From contig NZ_QUHR01000004.1 of NCBI RefSeq assembly GCF_003479605.1, forward strand, positions 124,001 to 188,000: a stretch of 64,000 bases of DNA, read 5' to 3'. Numbering within the stretch: position 1 is the stretch's first letter; every line of letters begins with the position of its first letter. The position numbers were made by a program, and so were the translations under genes. Below, piece after piece: positions 55,639 through 64,000 of the stretch. The notes beneath the pieces are model-generated. The model made no database searches, was not told where the DNA came from, and saw nothing but the letters and a program-made list of their open reading frames with translations. The DNA comes from Roseburia sp. AF12-17LB. Lineage in GTDB: Bacteria; Bacillota; Clostridia; Lachnospirales; Lachnospiraceae.

Positions 55639-57384
55639 ATGATAAAAACATTAGCAAAATGTATTGGCAAATATAAAAAAGAATCAATTATAACGCCAAT
55701 ATTTACTGCAGTTGAAGTTTTTTTGGAAATTCTTATTCCATTTATAACAGCCTCAATAATTGATAAAGGAATACAGGCCGGAGATATGAGAAAGGTTGGT
55801 ATTTATGGTGGAATAATGCTTATTATAGCATTTTTGAGCCTTTTTTGTGGTATACAGGCAGGAAAGTATGGGGCGGCAGCATCAACAGGATTTGCGTGTA
55901 ATCTGAGAGAGAAAATGTATGAAAATATACAGACATTTTCATTTTCTAATATTGATAAATTCAGTACAGCAGGTCTTGTAACACGTATGACAACTGATGT
56001 AACTAATGTACAGAATGCTTATCAGATGATAATAAGGAGTGTTGTGAGAGCACCTCTCATGATGATTTGCAGTATTACAATGTGTGTAATAATAAGTCCG
56101 AGATTAAGTATTATATTTCTTGTTGCACTTATATTTTTAGGATTTGTACTTTTCTTTATTATATATAAAGTAACACCGGTTTTTACATCAGGTTTTGAAA
56201 AATATGATGAACTCAATGCGAGCGTTCAGGAGAATATTTCAGGAATCCGTGTTGTTAAGGCATTTGTACGTGAGGAGCATGAAAATAAAAAGTTTAATAA
56301 AGCGGCAGATAATCTTTATAAAACATTTGTTAAAGCCGAGTCATTTCTTGCATTTAACAATCCGACTATGATGCTTGTTGTATATGGATGTATTGTTGCA
56401 TTGTCATGGTTTGCTTCACATTTTATTGTGTCGGGTTCAATTACAACTGGTAATCTTACATCAATGTTCAGTTACGTAATGAGCATGCTTATGGCACTTA
56501 TGATACTTTCAATGATATTTGTAATGGTTTCAATGAGTGCGGCAAGTGCAAGGCGTATTTCAGAAGTTCTTAATGAAAAAGCGGACCTTGCCAATCCGGA
56601 AAAACCTTATGAAGAAGTGGAAGACGGAAGAATCGATTTTAATCATGTTAATTTTTCATACAGAAAAAACAGTACAGAGGATACTTTACATGATATTGAT
56701 ATTCATATTAATGCAGGTGAGACAATTGGTATTATTGGTGGTACAGGATGCGGAAAATCAAGTTTTGTGAGCCTTATAAGCCGTCTTTATGATGTTACTG
56801 AAGGTTCTGTATGTGTTGGCGGAAAAGATGTAAGAACTTATGATATGGATGCACTCCGTAATCAGGTGGCTGTAGTATTACAGAAAAATGTCCTGTTTTC
56901 AGGAACAATACTTGACAATCTCAGATGGGGTGATGACAATGCTTCATATGAAGATTGTGTTGAGGCATGTAAACAGGCATGTGCTGATGAATTTATCGAG
57001 AGAATGCCTAAGAAGTATGATACATGGATAGAACAGGGCGGTACTAATGTTTCAGGTGGTCAGAGACAGAGACTCTGTATTGCGAGAGCATTGCTTAAAA
57101 AACCAAAGGTTCTTATTCTTGATGATTCGACAAGTGCTGTAGATACTGCAACAGACGCAAAAATCAAACAGGCATTTGCCCAGAAAATTCCGGGAACAAC
57201 AAAGCTTATAGTTTCGCAGAGAATTTCAAGTATTCAGGATGCCGACAGAATTATTGTTCTTGAAGATGGAAAAGTCAGTGGCTTTGATACACATGAGAAT
57301 CTTATGGAAAATAACAAAGTTTACCGCGAAATCTGTGAAGTTCAGATGCAGGGCGGCGGCGATTTCGACGAATCGGCAGAATAG
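55639..57384 (+). CDS. ABC exporter half-transporter, degenerate-site subunit
   Basis: 581 residues: six transmembrane helices then a nucleotide-binding domain with Walker A GIIGGTGCGKSSFV, signature VSGGQRQRLCIARAL, and Walker B VLILDDSTSAVD. The catalytic Glu after Walker B is Asp, and the H-loop position reads VSQRISS (Gln instead of His). That combination marks the degenerate half of heterodimeric exporters such as TM287/288 or LmrCD. Probable multidrug or peptide export with the next gene's product. AAGGGAG upstream. Confidence 0.93.
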   Translation: MIKTLAKCIGKYKKESIITPIFTAVEVFLEILIPFITASIIDKGIQAGDMRKVGIYGGIMLIIAFLSLFCGIQAGKYGAAASTGFACNLREKMYENIQTFSFSNIDKFSTAGLVTRMTTDVTNVQNAYQMIIRSVVRAPLMMICSITMCVIISPRLSIIFLVALIFLGFVLFFIIYKVTPVFTSGFEKYDELNASVQENISGIRVVKAFVREEHENKKFNKAADNLYKTFVKAESFLAFNNPTMMLVVYGCIVALSWFASHFIVSGSITTGNLTSMFSYVMSMLMALMILSMIFVMVSMSAASARRISEVLNEKADLANPEKPYEEVEDGRIDFNHVNFSYRKNSTEDTLHDIDIHINAGETIGIIGGTGCGKSSFVSLISRLYDVTEGSVCVGGKDVRTYDMDALRNQVAVVLQKNVLFSGTILDNLRWGDDNASYEDCVEACKQACADEFIERMPKKYDTWIEQGGTNVSGGQRQRLCIARALLKKPKVLILDDSTSAVDTATDAKIKQAFAQKIPGTTKLIVSQRISSIQDADRIIVLEDGKVSGFDTHENLMENNKVYREICEVQMQGGGDFDESAE

Positions 57385-57402
57385 TGAGAATAGGAGGAAG
57401 AC

Positions 57403-59289
57403 ATGAAAAATAAAAATGAGAACAAAGAGAAGAATCCGCTTTTATTATTAAAAAGACTTCTTTCTTATATAGTAAAAAATTATAAATTGGCATGTTTCAT
57501 GGTGGTCGTTTGCATATTGGTTTCGGCACTTACGACATTATGTGGAACTTTATTTATACAGAAACTTATTGATAATTACATTGTGCCTCTTACCCAGATG
57601 GCAGTTCCTGATTATTCACCGCTTGCACAGGCTCTTTTAAAACTTGTAGCAATATTTGCAGTGGGTGTTTTATGTTCCTACGGATATAACAGAATTATGG
57701 TAAATGTTGGTCAGGGTACTATGAAAAAGCTCCGTACAGAGATGTTTACTAACATGGAATCACTTCCAATCAGATATTTTGATACACATGCACATGGAGA
57801 TATAATGTCGGTATATACAAATGATATTGATACATTAAGACAGCTTATAAGCCAGAGTATTCCACAGGTTCTTAATTCACTTATAACACTTGTATCAACA
57901 TTTGTAAGTATGATAGTTCTTGATATACCACTTACAATTGTATCTGTTATTATGGTTGCAATTATGCTTTTTGTGACATCAAAGCTTTCCGCTGCATCTG
58001 GCAGATATTTCATTGAACAGCAGAAAGATATCGGTAAAGTAAATGCTTATATTGAGGAAATGATGGAAGGGCAGAAGGTTGTTAAGGTATTCTGTCATGA
58101 GCAGGAAAGTCTTGAACAGTTTAAGCAGATTAATAACAAGTTAAGAGAAAGTGCCAACAATGCTAATAAAATTGCAAATATTACAATGCCTATCAATGAA
58201 AATATAGGAAATATAAGTTATGTTTTGTGTGCACTTGTAGGTGGTGTGCTTGCATTAAGCGGCTTTTCAGGACTTACAATTGGTACACTTGTAGCATTTC
58301 TTTCATTAAACAAGAGTTTCACACAGCCTGTAACACAGATAAGCCAGCAGGTAAGCAGTATTGTAATGGCTATGGCAGGTGCCGGCAGGGTATTTGACCT
58401 TTGTGATGAAGTACCAGAGACAGATGAAGGTGATGTTGAACTTGTAAATATATGTTATGATTCAAATGGTGAAATCCATGAAACTGAAGAACTGACAGAG
58501 ATGTGGGCATGGAAAAAACCAAATGCTGCAAACAAAGATGAAATGTATACAAGACTTCAGGGTGATGTTACATTTGATGGAGTTGATTTTGGATATAATC
58601 CTGACAAAATCGTGCTTCACGATATAAAAATGTTCGCAAAACCTGGTCAGAAGCTTGCGTTTGTAGGTTCTACCGGTGCCGGAAAGACAACAATTACCAA
58701 CCTTATTAACAGGTTTTATGATATACAGGATGGTAAAATCCGTTATGATGGAATTAATATTAATCATATTAAAAAAGACGATTTACGCCGAAGCCTGGGC
58801 ATTGTTTTACAGGATACCAACCTTTTTACAGGCACGATTATGGACAATATCAGATATGGAAGACTCAATGCAGCTGATGAAGAATGTATAGCTGCCGCAA
58901 AGCTTGCTAATGCTGATGGATTTATAAAAAGACTTCCTGATGGTTATAACACAGTGCTTACCGGCGGTGGTGCGAACCTTAGTCAGGGACAGCGTCAGCT
59001 TCTTGCAATAGCGAGGGCGGCAGTTGCAGATCCTCCTGTTCTTATTCTTGATGAGGCGACTTCTTCTATTGATACACGTACAGAAAAACTTGTACAGCGT
59101 GGTATGGATGCACTTATGACAGGAAGAACTTCATTTGTTATCGCTCATCGTCTTTCTACGGTACGGAATGCAGACTGTATTATGGTTATGGAACAGGGAA
59201 GAATTATTGAGCGTGGTACACATGACCAGCTTATGGAAGAAAAAGGCAGATACTATCAGCTTTACACAGGAAAGTCAATCAGTGCGTAA
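57403..59289 (+). CDS. ABC exporter half-transporter, canonical subunit
   Basis: 628 residues. Six transmembrane helices, a nucleotide-binding domain with Walker A FVGSTGAGKTTITN, signature LSQGQRQLLAIARAA, Walker B VLILDEATSSID with catalytic Glu, and H-loop VIAHRLSTVR. A 50-residue insert between membrane part and ATPase domain (NICYDSNGEIHETEELTEMW onward) is typical of the larger partner. AGGAGG upstream, 18 bases after the partner gene; heterodimer assignment is strong. Confidence 0.94.
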   Translation: MKNKNENKEKNPLLLLKRLLSYIVKNYKLACFMVVVCILVSALTTLCGTLFIQKLIDNYIVPLTQMAVPDYSPLAQALLKLVAIFAVGVLCSYGYNRIMVNVGQGTMKKLRTEMFTNMESLPIRYFDTHAHGDIMSVYTNDIDTLRQLISQSIPQVLNSLITLVSTFVSMIVLDIPLTIVSVIMVAIMLFVTSKLSAASGRYFIEQQKDIGKVNAYIEEMMEGQKVVKVFCHEQESLEQFKQINNKLRESANNANKIANITMPINENIGNISYVLCALVGGVLALSGFSGLTIGTLVAFLSLNKSFTQPVTQISQQVSSIVMAMAGAGRVFDLCDEVPETDEGDVELVNICYDSNGEIHETEELTEMWAWKKPNAANKDEMYTRLQGDVTFDGVDFGYNPDKIVLHDIKMFAKPGQKLAFVGSTGAGKTTITNLINRFYDIQDGKIRYDGININHIKKDDLRRSLGIVLQDTNLFTGTIMDNIRYGRLNAADEECIAAAKLANADGFIKRLPDGYNTVLTGGGANLSQGQRQLLAIARAAVADPPVLILDEATSSIDTRTEKLVQRGMDALMTGRTSFVIAHRLSTVRNADCIMVMEQGRIIERGTHDQLMEEKGRYYQLYTGKSISA

Positions 59290-59343
59290 GATTTTGATTA
59301 ATTGGTATTAAATAAACATTTCAAAAACACGGGGTATAAAAAT

Positions 59344-60624
59344 ATGAAATATGCTTATATTAACGGAAAAATACTTGACGGAACCAAAGATATGCAGGTA
59401 AAAGAGGGCTTCGTCATACTTACGGACAATGATAAAATTGAGGATATTGTCAAGGCAGGCACGGATTTGAATGGATATGAAAAAGTTGATTTAAAACGCA
59501 GATATATTATGCCCGGTCTTATAAATATGCATGTTCACCTTGCAGGTAATGGCAAGCCGCAGAAAAAACAGCGTGATAATGAGAAACTTGTAAAAATACT
59601 TATGGGAAATGCACTTATGCGTTCAATTGCATACGGTATGGTTGCCGGATTTGCAAAAACAGAGCTTATGAGCGGTGTGACAACAATAAGAACGGTTGGC
59701 GGACTTGGAAGTTTTGATACAAAATTAAGAGATGAGATTAATGCAGGAACAAAGATGGGACCTAGAATACTTGCCGCTAATGAAGGGATTTCCGTGCCTG
59801 GCGGACATATGGCTGGCTCTGTTGCTGTTGCGGCGGACAGTATAGATACAGCCTTAAAACATCTGGAGCAATCGGAAAAAGAAAAGGTTGATTTGATAAA
59901 GCTTATGATTACTGGCGGCGTAATGGACGCAAAAGAAAAAGGTGTTCCGGGTGAACTGAAAATGTCTCCGGAAATGGTAAAGGTAGTCTGTGACAAGGCA
60001 CATGAAAATGGCTATTTAGTTGCTGCACATGTCGAATCTCCGCAGGGGGTGCGTGTTGCTCTTGAAAATGGTGTTGACTCAATTGAACACGGTGCAAAAA
60101 TTGATGATGATACAATTAAGTTATTCAAGGAAAGAAAAGCATTTCTTTGCACAACAATTTCGCCTGCACTTCCGTATGCATTGTTTGATCGTTCGATTAC
60201 CAACGCAACTGAAGTTGAACAGTTTAACGGAAATGTTGTGTTTGAGGGAATAATTGCATGTGCGAAAGCGGCACTTGAAAATGATATACCTGTCGTTCTT
60301 GGCAATGATGTCGGATGTCCGTGGATTACACAGTATGATTTCTGGAGAGAATTGTATTATTTCCACAAATATACGGGCGTTTCCAATGCGTTTGCACTGT
60401 ATACGGCAACCGCAAGAGCTGCCGAAATGGCGGGAATCGGTGATATTACCGGTACGCTCGAAAAAGATAAATGTGCAGATATGATTGTAACCGAGGAAAA
60501 CCCACTCGATGACCTCAGAGCATTACGACATGTAAAAATGGTTGTCGCAAGAGGAACGATTATGGAAAATCCTAAAGTTAAAATAAATAAGCGTGTCGAG
60601 ACTGAACTTGATAAATTCCTATAA
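59344..60624 (+). CDS. Metal-dependent amidohydrolase (imidazolonepropionase-like)
   Basis: 426 residues from ATG 59344; the opening from 59302 lacks a ribosome site. Amidohydrolase superfamily barrel: HxH at 63 and 65 (INMHVHLAG), candidate bridging Lys in VDLIKLMITGG, His in LVAAHVESPQG, His in DSIEHGAKID, and Asp in VLGNDVGCPW. Closest in pattern to imidazolonepropionase/Xaa-Pro dipeptidase-type hydrolases. Placed last in the MarR-ABC operon; it may modify or detoxify the exported compound, but substrate is unknown. Confidence 0.88.
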   Translation: MKYAYINGKILDGTKDMQVKEGFVILTDNDKIEDIVKAGTDLNGYEKVDLKRRYIMPGLINMHVHLAGNGKPQKKQRDNEKLVKILMGNALMRSIAYGMVAGFAKTELMSGVTTIRTVGGLGSFDTKLRDEINAGTKMGPRILAANEGISVPGGHMAGSVAVAADSIDTALKHLEQSEKEKVDLIKLMITGGVMDAKEKGVPGELKMSPEMVKVVCDKAHENGYLVAAHVESPQGVRVALENGVDSIEHGAKIDDDTIKLFKERKAFLCTTISPALPYALFDRSITNATEVEQFNGNVVFEGIIACAKAALENDIPVVLGNDVGCPWITQYDFWRELYYFHKYTGVSNAFALYTATARAAEMAGIGDITGTLEKDKCADMIVTEENPLDDLRALRHVKMVVARGTIMENPKVKINKRVETELDKFL

Positions 60625-60652
60625 AAAAACCCCGCTGCGGCGGGGCTTTTTT
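60624..60652. terminator. Bidirectional terminator between amidohydrolase and MerR genes
   Basis: A-run, CCCCGC-tgc-GGCGGGG (about 60630-60645), T-run. Overlaps both gene ends and works for both strands. Confidence 0.92.
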
Positions 60653-61352
60653 ATTCATATAGACACATATAATTTGTCAAATACTCTGTTATAATTTCTC
60701 CATAATAATTGTTCATCTGCAATTTCGCATAGATAAAAGGTTTTAATAAATAACGGATTATGATACATATAACAGGACAAATAAAAATCCAGTTTTTATT
60801 AACTAGGGATGTTGCCACTCCTTTACTCCATTGTACTGGAATTTCTGTCGGCAACTTAGAATAAGACAAAGCCCCAATAATCAAGCATAGTGCGGTAATC
60901 ATAGTCCAGGTAAGCATACTTCCCCATATATACAAAAAGCTGACTGAATCCAGTTTGAAAACAGTTCGATTATCTTTCCAATAGTCATGAAAATCTGTTA
61001 CATACTGTTCTACCTGTAATTTTTCATAACTAATACTTCCTTCATCCAGCATTTTTTCGCACATGAGTTTCGCCTTATTCAAATCAGTAATCTGATTTTT
61101 TAATACTTCCTTTTGCTTCTCAAGCATTTCCTGCAATGTTACTTTTTCGGATATAATATTTCGTATATCTTCAATAGAAATTCCCAATGTACGTAGATAT
61201 GCAATCTTCTTTATATTTTCCACATCATTTTTAGAATAATCTCTATAACCATTACTTTCATTTCTCGAAGGCTCAATAAGTTTTTCCTTTTCATAAAAAC
61301 GGATATTAGAACGGGATAAACCTGTTCGCTCTTCTACGTCTTTTATAGTCAT
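60651..61352 (-). CDS. MerR-family regulator with membrane-spanning C-terminus
   Basis: 233 residues. The N-terminal MerR HTH (VEERTGLSRSNIRFYEKEKL, GYRDYSKNDVENIKKIAYLR) is followed by the dimerising helix, then two or more transmembrane segments (FLYIWGSMLTWTMITALCLI, WIFICPVICIIIRYLLKPFI) with a DUF1648-like motif between them (SKLPTEIPVQWSKG). A DNA-binding protein tethered to the membrane could sense envelope stress directly. AAGGAGG upstream on the minus strand. Converges with the ABC/amidohydrolase operon. Confidence 0.85.
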   Translation of the reverse strand: MTIKDVEERTGLSRSNIRFYEKEKLIEPSRNESNGYRDYSKNDVENIKKIAYLRTLGISIEDIRNIISEKVTLQEMLEKQKEVLKNQITDLNKAKLMCEKMLDEGSISYEKLQVEQYVTDFHDYWKDNRTVFKLDSVSFLYIWGSMLTWTMITALCLIIGALSYSKLPTEIPVQWSKGVATSLVNKNWIFICPVICIIIRYLLKPFIYAKLQMNNYYGEIITEYLTNYMCLYE

Positions 61353-61388
61353 ATTATGCCCTCCTTTCGAGCAACTCTATTTTACTTA

Positions 61389-61419
61389 ATAATAAGCTAT
61401 AAACAAGGTTTACAGTCAA
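61389..61419 (-). promoter_or_regulatory. MerR-type promoter with 19-bp spacer and dyad
   Basis: On the minus strand TTGACT (complement of 61414-61419) is followed by a 19-bp spacer and TATTAT (complement of 61389-61394). The spacer carries TAAAC-CTT-GTTTA. A 19-bp spacer with an inverted repeat is the signature of promoters activated by MerR proteins; it drives the MerR gene itself. Confidence 0.8.
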
Positions 61420-61502
61420 GCATTTATCAAAAAAACTATAGTTGTTGATAAGGACATGAAAAGCTGTCCAAAATAGAAGGTGAACCGGATTGCTGCTCCG
61501 AC

Positions 61503-61703
61503 TCAATCTTCCACATGGAATACATCTTCCACCAGCATATTAAAGTACTTTGATATCCGCAGCATAAATTCGGCAGATGGGGTGCTGTCCCCACGCTCTA
61601 TCCTGCCGACAGTTTTGGTGCTGTATCCAATAGCAGCGGCAAGGTCATCCTGGTAAATGCCTCGCTGTTCACGTATTTCTCTTATATTATTGGTAACCGC
61701 CAT
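61503..61703 (-). CDS. Small XRE-family helix-turn-helix protein
   Basis: 66 residues, essentially only an HTH_3 domain: IREIREQRGIYQDDLAAAIG, YSTKTVGRIERGDSTPSAEF, LRISKYFNMLVEDVF. Typical of Cro-like or activator partners. Follows the S24 repressor gene in the same direction with an 84-base gap that contains a half copy (ATGTGTCCG) of the palindromic operator. Confidence 0.88.
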   Translation of the reverse strand: MAVTNNIREIREQRGIYQDDLAAAIGYSTKTVGRIERGDSTPSAEFMLRISKYFNMLVEDVFHVED

Positions 61704-61787
61704 AAAAATCCCTTCTTTCAGTTCTATAGATATTTTCTTATTGTCAATTATGCAAAATAATGTGTCCGATAAAAATGACTTGCAATT

Positions 61788-62522
61788 TTATCGGCAATGT
61801 CCTGTAATAGCACAAGCATCAGATTTTCCAAGAACTTTTCCAAATATGTCTAAGCGGTCATTTTCACTAACCTTGATAGGTGCATACTTTTCATTGAGTG
61901 AGATAAGGAAAATTCCTTCTTTATCGTTTTGTAATTTCTTAATATAGGCTTCTCCGTTTAGAGCGAAGATGCCGATTTCTCCATTAGCAACAGATTCCTG
62001 CTGTAATATCCATGCAATCTGACCATCGTGGAATTCTGGTTCCATACTGTCACCACTAATACGGACACCGAAAGTAGTATCTTCTGGCAGGATAGATTCA
62101 TCTATGCGTACAGTCTCTTTCGGTCCATCTACAAGGAAGTTACCGGTTCCGGCTGATACAGCATTTTCAAAAATATCAATGCTTCGGAATGGAATTATCT
62201 TAGCAGTCTGCTTTTCATACATTCCGGATGCGTGGAGCAGATTGATATAATCCATAGCTTTTTCCCTGCCTTCATCAGTTAGTGATGAGAAAGGATCGGC
62301 AGGATTTACTCCAAAATATGCCTCATACATGTTAGTAATACCAAGGATTCTACACACTTTGTAAAATATGGTAACGCTTGGTTCAGCAAGATTTCTCTCC
62401 CAGTTGGATATGGCTTTATAGGAAATGGTAATGCCTTCCTTTGCCAGTTCATCAGCGAGATCCTGTTGGAGCAAGCCTTTCTTTTTTCTATATGTTGAAA
62501 TGATTTCTCCGATTGAGTACAT
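61788..62522 (-). CDS. LexA/CI-like repressor with S24 autopeptidase domain
   Basis: 244 residues. The N-terminal XRE HTH at about 5-60 (LLQQDLADELAKEGITISYK, AISNWERNLAEPSVTIFYK) and C-terminal S24 peptidase: cleavage-type Ala124-Gly125 in NAVSAGTGNFL, catalytic Ser159 in RISGDSMEPEF, Lys195 in GEAYIKKL. By analogy with LexA and lambda CI, RecA filaments should trigger self-cleavage. Divergent from the Y-family polymerase gene. Probably the master repressor for this end of the element. Confidence 0.9.
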   Translation of the reverse strand: MYSIGEIISTYRKKKGLLQQDLADELAKEGITISYKAISNWERNLAEPSVTIFYKVCRILGITNMYEAYFGVNPADPFSSLTDEGREKAMDYINLLHASGMYEKQTAKIIPFRSIDIFENAVSAGTGNFLVDGPKETVRIDESILPEDTTFGVRISGDSMEPEFHDGQIAWILQQESVANGEIGIFALNGEAYIKKLQNDKEGIFLISLNEKYAPIKVSENDRLDIFGKVLGKSDACAITGHCR

Positions 62523-62577
62523 ACATACGCCTCTTTTCTTTCATTTTGTTGATTTCAAATGTCTCTTTTCACTCCAT

Positions 62578-62606
62578 AGTATATAGCAATAGTGCCAATT
62601 ATTCAA
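62578..62606 (-). promoter_or_regulatory. Promoter of the S24 repressor gene
   Basis: On the minus strand TTGAAT (complement of 62601-62606), 17-bp spacer, TATACT (complement of 62578-62583). Confidence 0.7.
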
Positions 62607-62633
62607 GTTAAAAATCCAATATAATGAGAAAAA

Positions 62634-62647
62634 GGACACATGTGTCC
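62634..62647. promoter_or_regulatory. Perfect palindromic operator in the divergent control region
   Basis: GGACACATGTGTCC, a perfect 14-bp palindrome, one base upstream of the -35 of the polymerase promoter. A half site with the same ATGTGTCCG is near 61759-61769, upstream of the small XRE gene. The likely ligand is the S24 repressor. Confidence 0.7.
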
Positions 62648-62648
62648 G

Positions 62649-62678
62649 TTGACAGTCGATTATTCTTGGGGTTATACT
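62649..62678 (+). promoter_or_regulatory. Promoter of the Y-family polymerase gene
   Basis: Consensus TTGACA (62649-62654), 18-bp spacer, TATACT (62673-62678). Confidence 0.75.
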
Positions 62679-62760
62679 ATGCCCTGTAAGGAACATTACT
62701 CATATACTTGGACTAAAGGTTATGGTAGTGACAGATTAAATGCAGCAGGAGGTTATGCAG

Positions 62761-64000
62761 ATGGGAGACAGGGTAATACTTCATTCAGATATCAACTGTT
62801 GCTATGCTTCGATTGAGCATCTGCATCATCCGGAGCTTGCAGGAAAGCCACTGGCAGTAGGCGGTGACCCGGAGGCAAGACATGGGATTGTCTTAACAGC
62901 CGACTATATTGCCAAGAAGTACGGTGTGAAAACAGGAATGGCACTCTGGCAGGCAAAGCAGGTCTGTCCTGACATAACGTTTGTTTCACCAAGAATGGAC
63001 TTATATCTTCGATTCTCAAGAATGGCACATGAGATATATGCAGAATATACGGACAGGCAGGAGCCATATGGAATTGATGAGTGCTGGCTTGATGTGACAG
63101 GGAGCAGCTCCCTTAAAGGGGATGGATTGCTCATTGCACAGGAAATCAGCAGGAGAATGAAGTCAGAGCTTGGCATCACAGTAAGTGTTGGTGTTTCTTT
63201 CAATAAGATATTTGCAAAGCTTGGTTCAGACTATAAGAAACCTGATGCAATCACAACTATGTATAAGAGTGAGTTTAAGCAGAAGGCATGGTCACTTCCG
63301 GTGGCAGATCTTCTATACGTTGGCAAAAGTACGAACAGAAAGCTTGCATTATTTGGTATTAAAACCATAGGTGATCTTGCAAGAGCAGATGAAGATGTGC
63401 TTAACAGTCACCTTGGAAAGATGGGCAGTATCTTATGGTCATTTGCGAATGGCTATGATGATTCACCTGTCAAGCTAGAGAATACCCACGCTCCAATCAA
63501 ATCGGTGGGAAACAGCACAACGACTCCAAAGGATTTAGTATGTGATGAGGATGTAAAGATTGTTCTTTATATTCTGGCTGAGAGTGTTGCAGCAAGACTT
63601 CGTGAGAATGGATTCCGGTGCAGAGTGGTTGAGATAAGTGTCAGGGATAATGAGTTATTCTCTTTTATTCGTCAGAAAAAGATTGACCATGCAACGAATA
63701 TCACCGGAGAGATAGCTGCATATGCTTATCAGATATTTAAGGAAAACTATAACTGGAGCAAGCCGATCCGCAGTGTTGGTGTCCGAGGTGCAGACTTAGT
63801 AACAGATAATTATTGGGAACAGATTGATTTGTTCTCAAGTGTGGAGAAGCGTGAAAAGCAGATGAAGATGGATTCAGCGGTGGATGAGATACGCAGAAGA
63901 TTTGGATTTTACAGTATCCAGAGGGGACTCATGTACCGGGACAGGATTCTGTCGGCAGTCAATGCAAAAGAAGAACACACAGTACATCCACATGGGTATT
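62761..64000 (+). CDS. Y-family DNA polymerase (UmuC/DinB/ImpB type), 3' end outside window
   Basis: At least 413 residues, running off the window. Start ATG 62761, eight bases after AGGAGG (62747-62752); the in-frame ATG at 62755 is too close to that site. Motifs: LHSDINCCYASIE (first catalytic Asp), VLTADYIAKKYGVKTGMALW, YGIDECWLDVTGS (catalytic Asp-Glu), SVGVSFNKIFAKLGSDYKKP, VGKSTNRKLALFGIKTIGDL. The Cys-Trp in GIDECWLD is typical of the UmuC/UvrX-like branch. Translesion synthesis expected; regulation by the divergent repressor suggests SOS induction. Confidence 0.93.
   Translation, partial: MGDRVILHSDINCCYASIEHLHHPELAGKPLAVGGDPEARHGIVLTADYIAKKYGVKTGMALWQAKQVCPDITFVSPRMDLYLRFSRMAHEIYAEYTDRQEPYGIDECWLDVTGSSSLKGDGLLIAQEISRRMKSELGITVSVGVSFNKIFAKLGSDYKKPDAITTMYKSEFKQKAWSLPVADLLYVGKSTNRKLALFGIKTIGDLARADEDVLNSHLGKMGSILWSFANGYDDSPVKLENTHAPIKSVGNSTTTPKDLVCDEDVKIVLYILAESVAARLRENGFRCRVVEISVRDNELFSFIRQKKIDHATNITGEIAAYAYQIFKENYNWSKPIRSVGVRGADLVTDNYWEQIDLFSSVEKREKQMKMDSAVDEIRRRFGFYSIQRGLMYRDRILSAVNAKEEHTVHPHGY

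Noticed and set aside
62679..62816. 45-codon open frame starting at the polymerase transcription start
   Set aside because: No ribosome site and it overlaps the polymerase start out of frame; probably chance, though a leader peptide cannot be excluded.
11790..64000. Prophage interpretation of the element
   Set aside because: No capsid, terminase, portal or lysis genes; relaxase, MobC, VirD4, VirB4 and VirB6-like genes define a conjugative element.

Overview
The window is a stretch of a low-to-mid GC Gram-positive chromosome, most likely a gut Lachnospiraceae (Clostridia). The left 11.8 kb is ordinary chromosome: the end of pgi, a chemotaxis receptor on the minus strand, a secreted SleB-type hydrolase, an SPFH membrane protein, argF-birA, coaX-dusB, greA and lysS. 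Strong AGGAGG ribosome sites, sigma-A promoters and the gene content support this assignment; no 16S gene is present, so genus is inference.

Directly after the lysS stop codon (11789) begins a large integrative and conjugative element (ICE) of the Tn1549/CD1115-type family that continues past the right end of the window; no integrase is seen, so it probably lies to the right. The layout is: small excisionase-like DNA-binding proteins (12.0-13.0 kb); a hairpin-rich gene-free stretch (13.0-13.5 kb); a ParM/ParR-like partition pair with small membrane proteins (13.5-15.6 kb); a lipoprotein and a giant LPQTG-anchored thioester/CnaB adhesin (15.7-22.0 kb); a regulator, a DUF5688 protein, a RadC/JAB protein and a TOPRIM protein (22.1-25.1 kb); a six-copy G-rich hairpin array plus palindromes that look like an origin (25.07-25.37 kb); MobC and relaxase (26.0-27.7 kb); coupling protein and type IV secretion genes (27.8-41.4 kb); then ICE accessory genes including a 2550-residue methylase/helicase whose gene contains a nested tnpV reading frame (41.4-50.6 kb), a sortase and a double-SpoVG protein.

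A resistance cargo interrupts the element from about 52.6 kb: tet(O) with its attenuator sits in a truncated DUF6674-like gene, followed by a small KTR-type zinc protein, a MarR regulator, a heterodimeric ABC exporter, an amidohydrolase and a MerR-type membrane-linked regulator. The right edge carries the probable control module: a small XRE protein, a LexA/CI-like S24 repressor and, divergent from it, a Y-family DNA polymerase whose promoter abuts a perfect 14-bp palindrome.

Working together: relaxase and MobC process the DNA, VirD4 (coupling), VirB4 (ATPase), a VirB6-like channel, a PrgI-like protein, a pilin-like protein and an NlpC/P60 hydrolase move it, the adhesin with the ICE's own sortase probably brings cells together, ParM/ParR and TOPRIM suggest a plasmid-like replicating phase, and the S24 repressor probably ties parts of the element to DNA damage. 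The most noteworthy observations are the tnpV overprint, the hairpin array, a pair of covarying hairpins flanking the adhesin gene, and several leaders with mutually exclusive stems before transfer genes.
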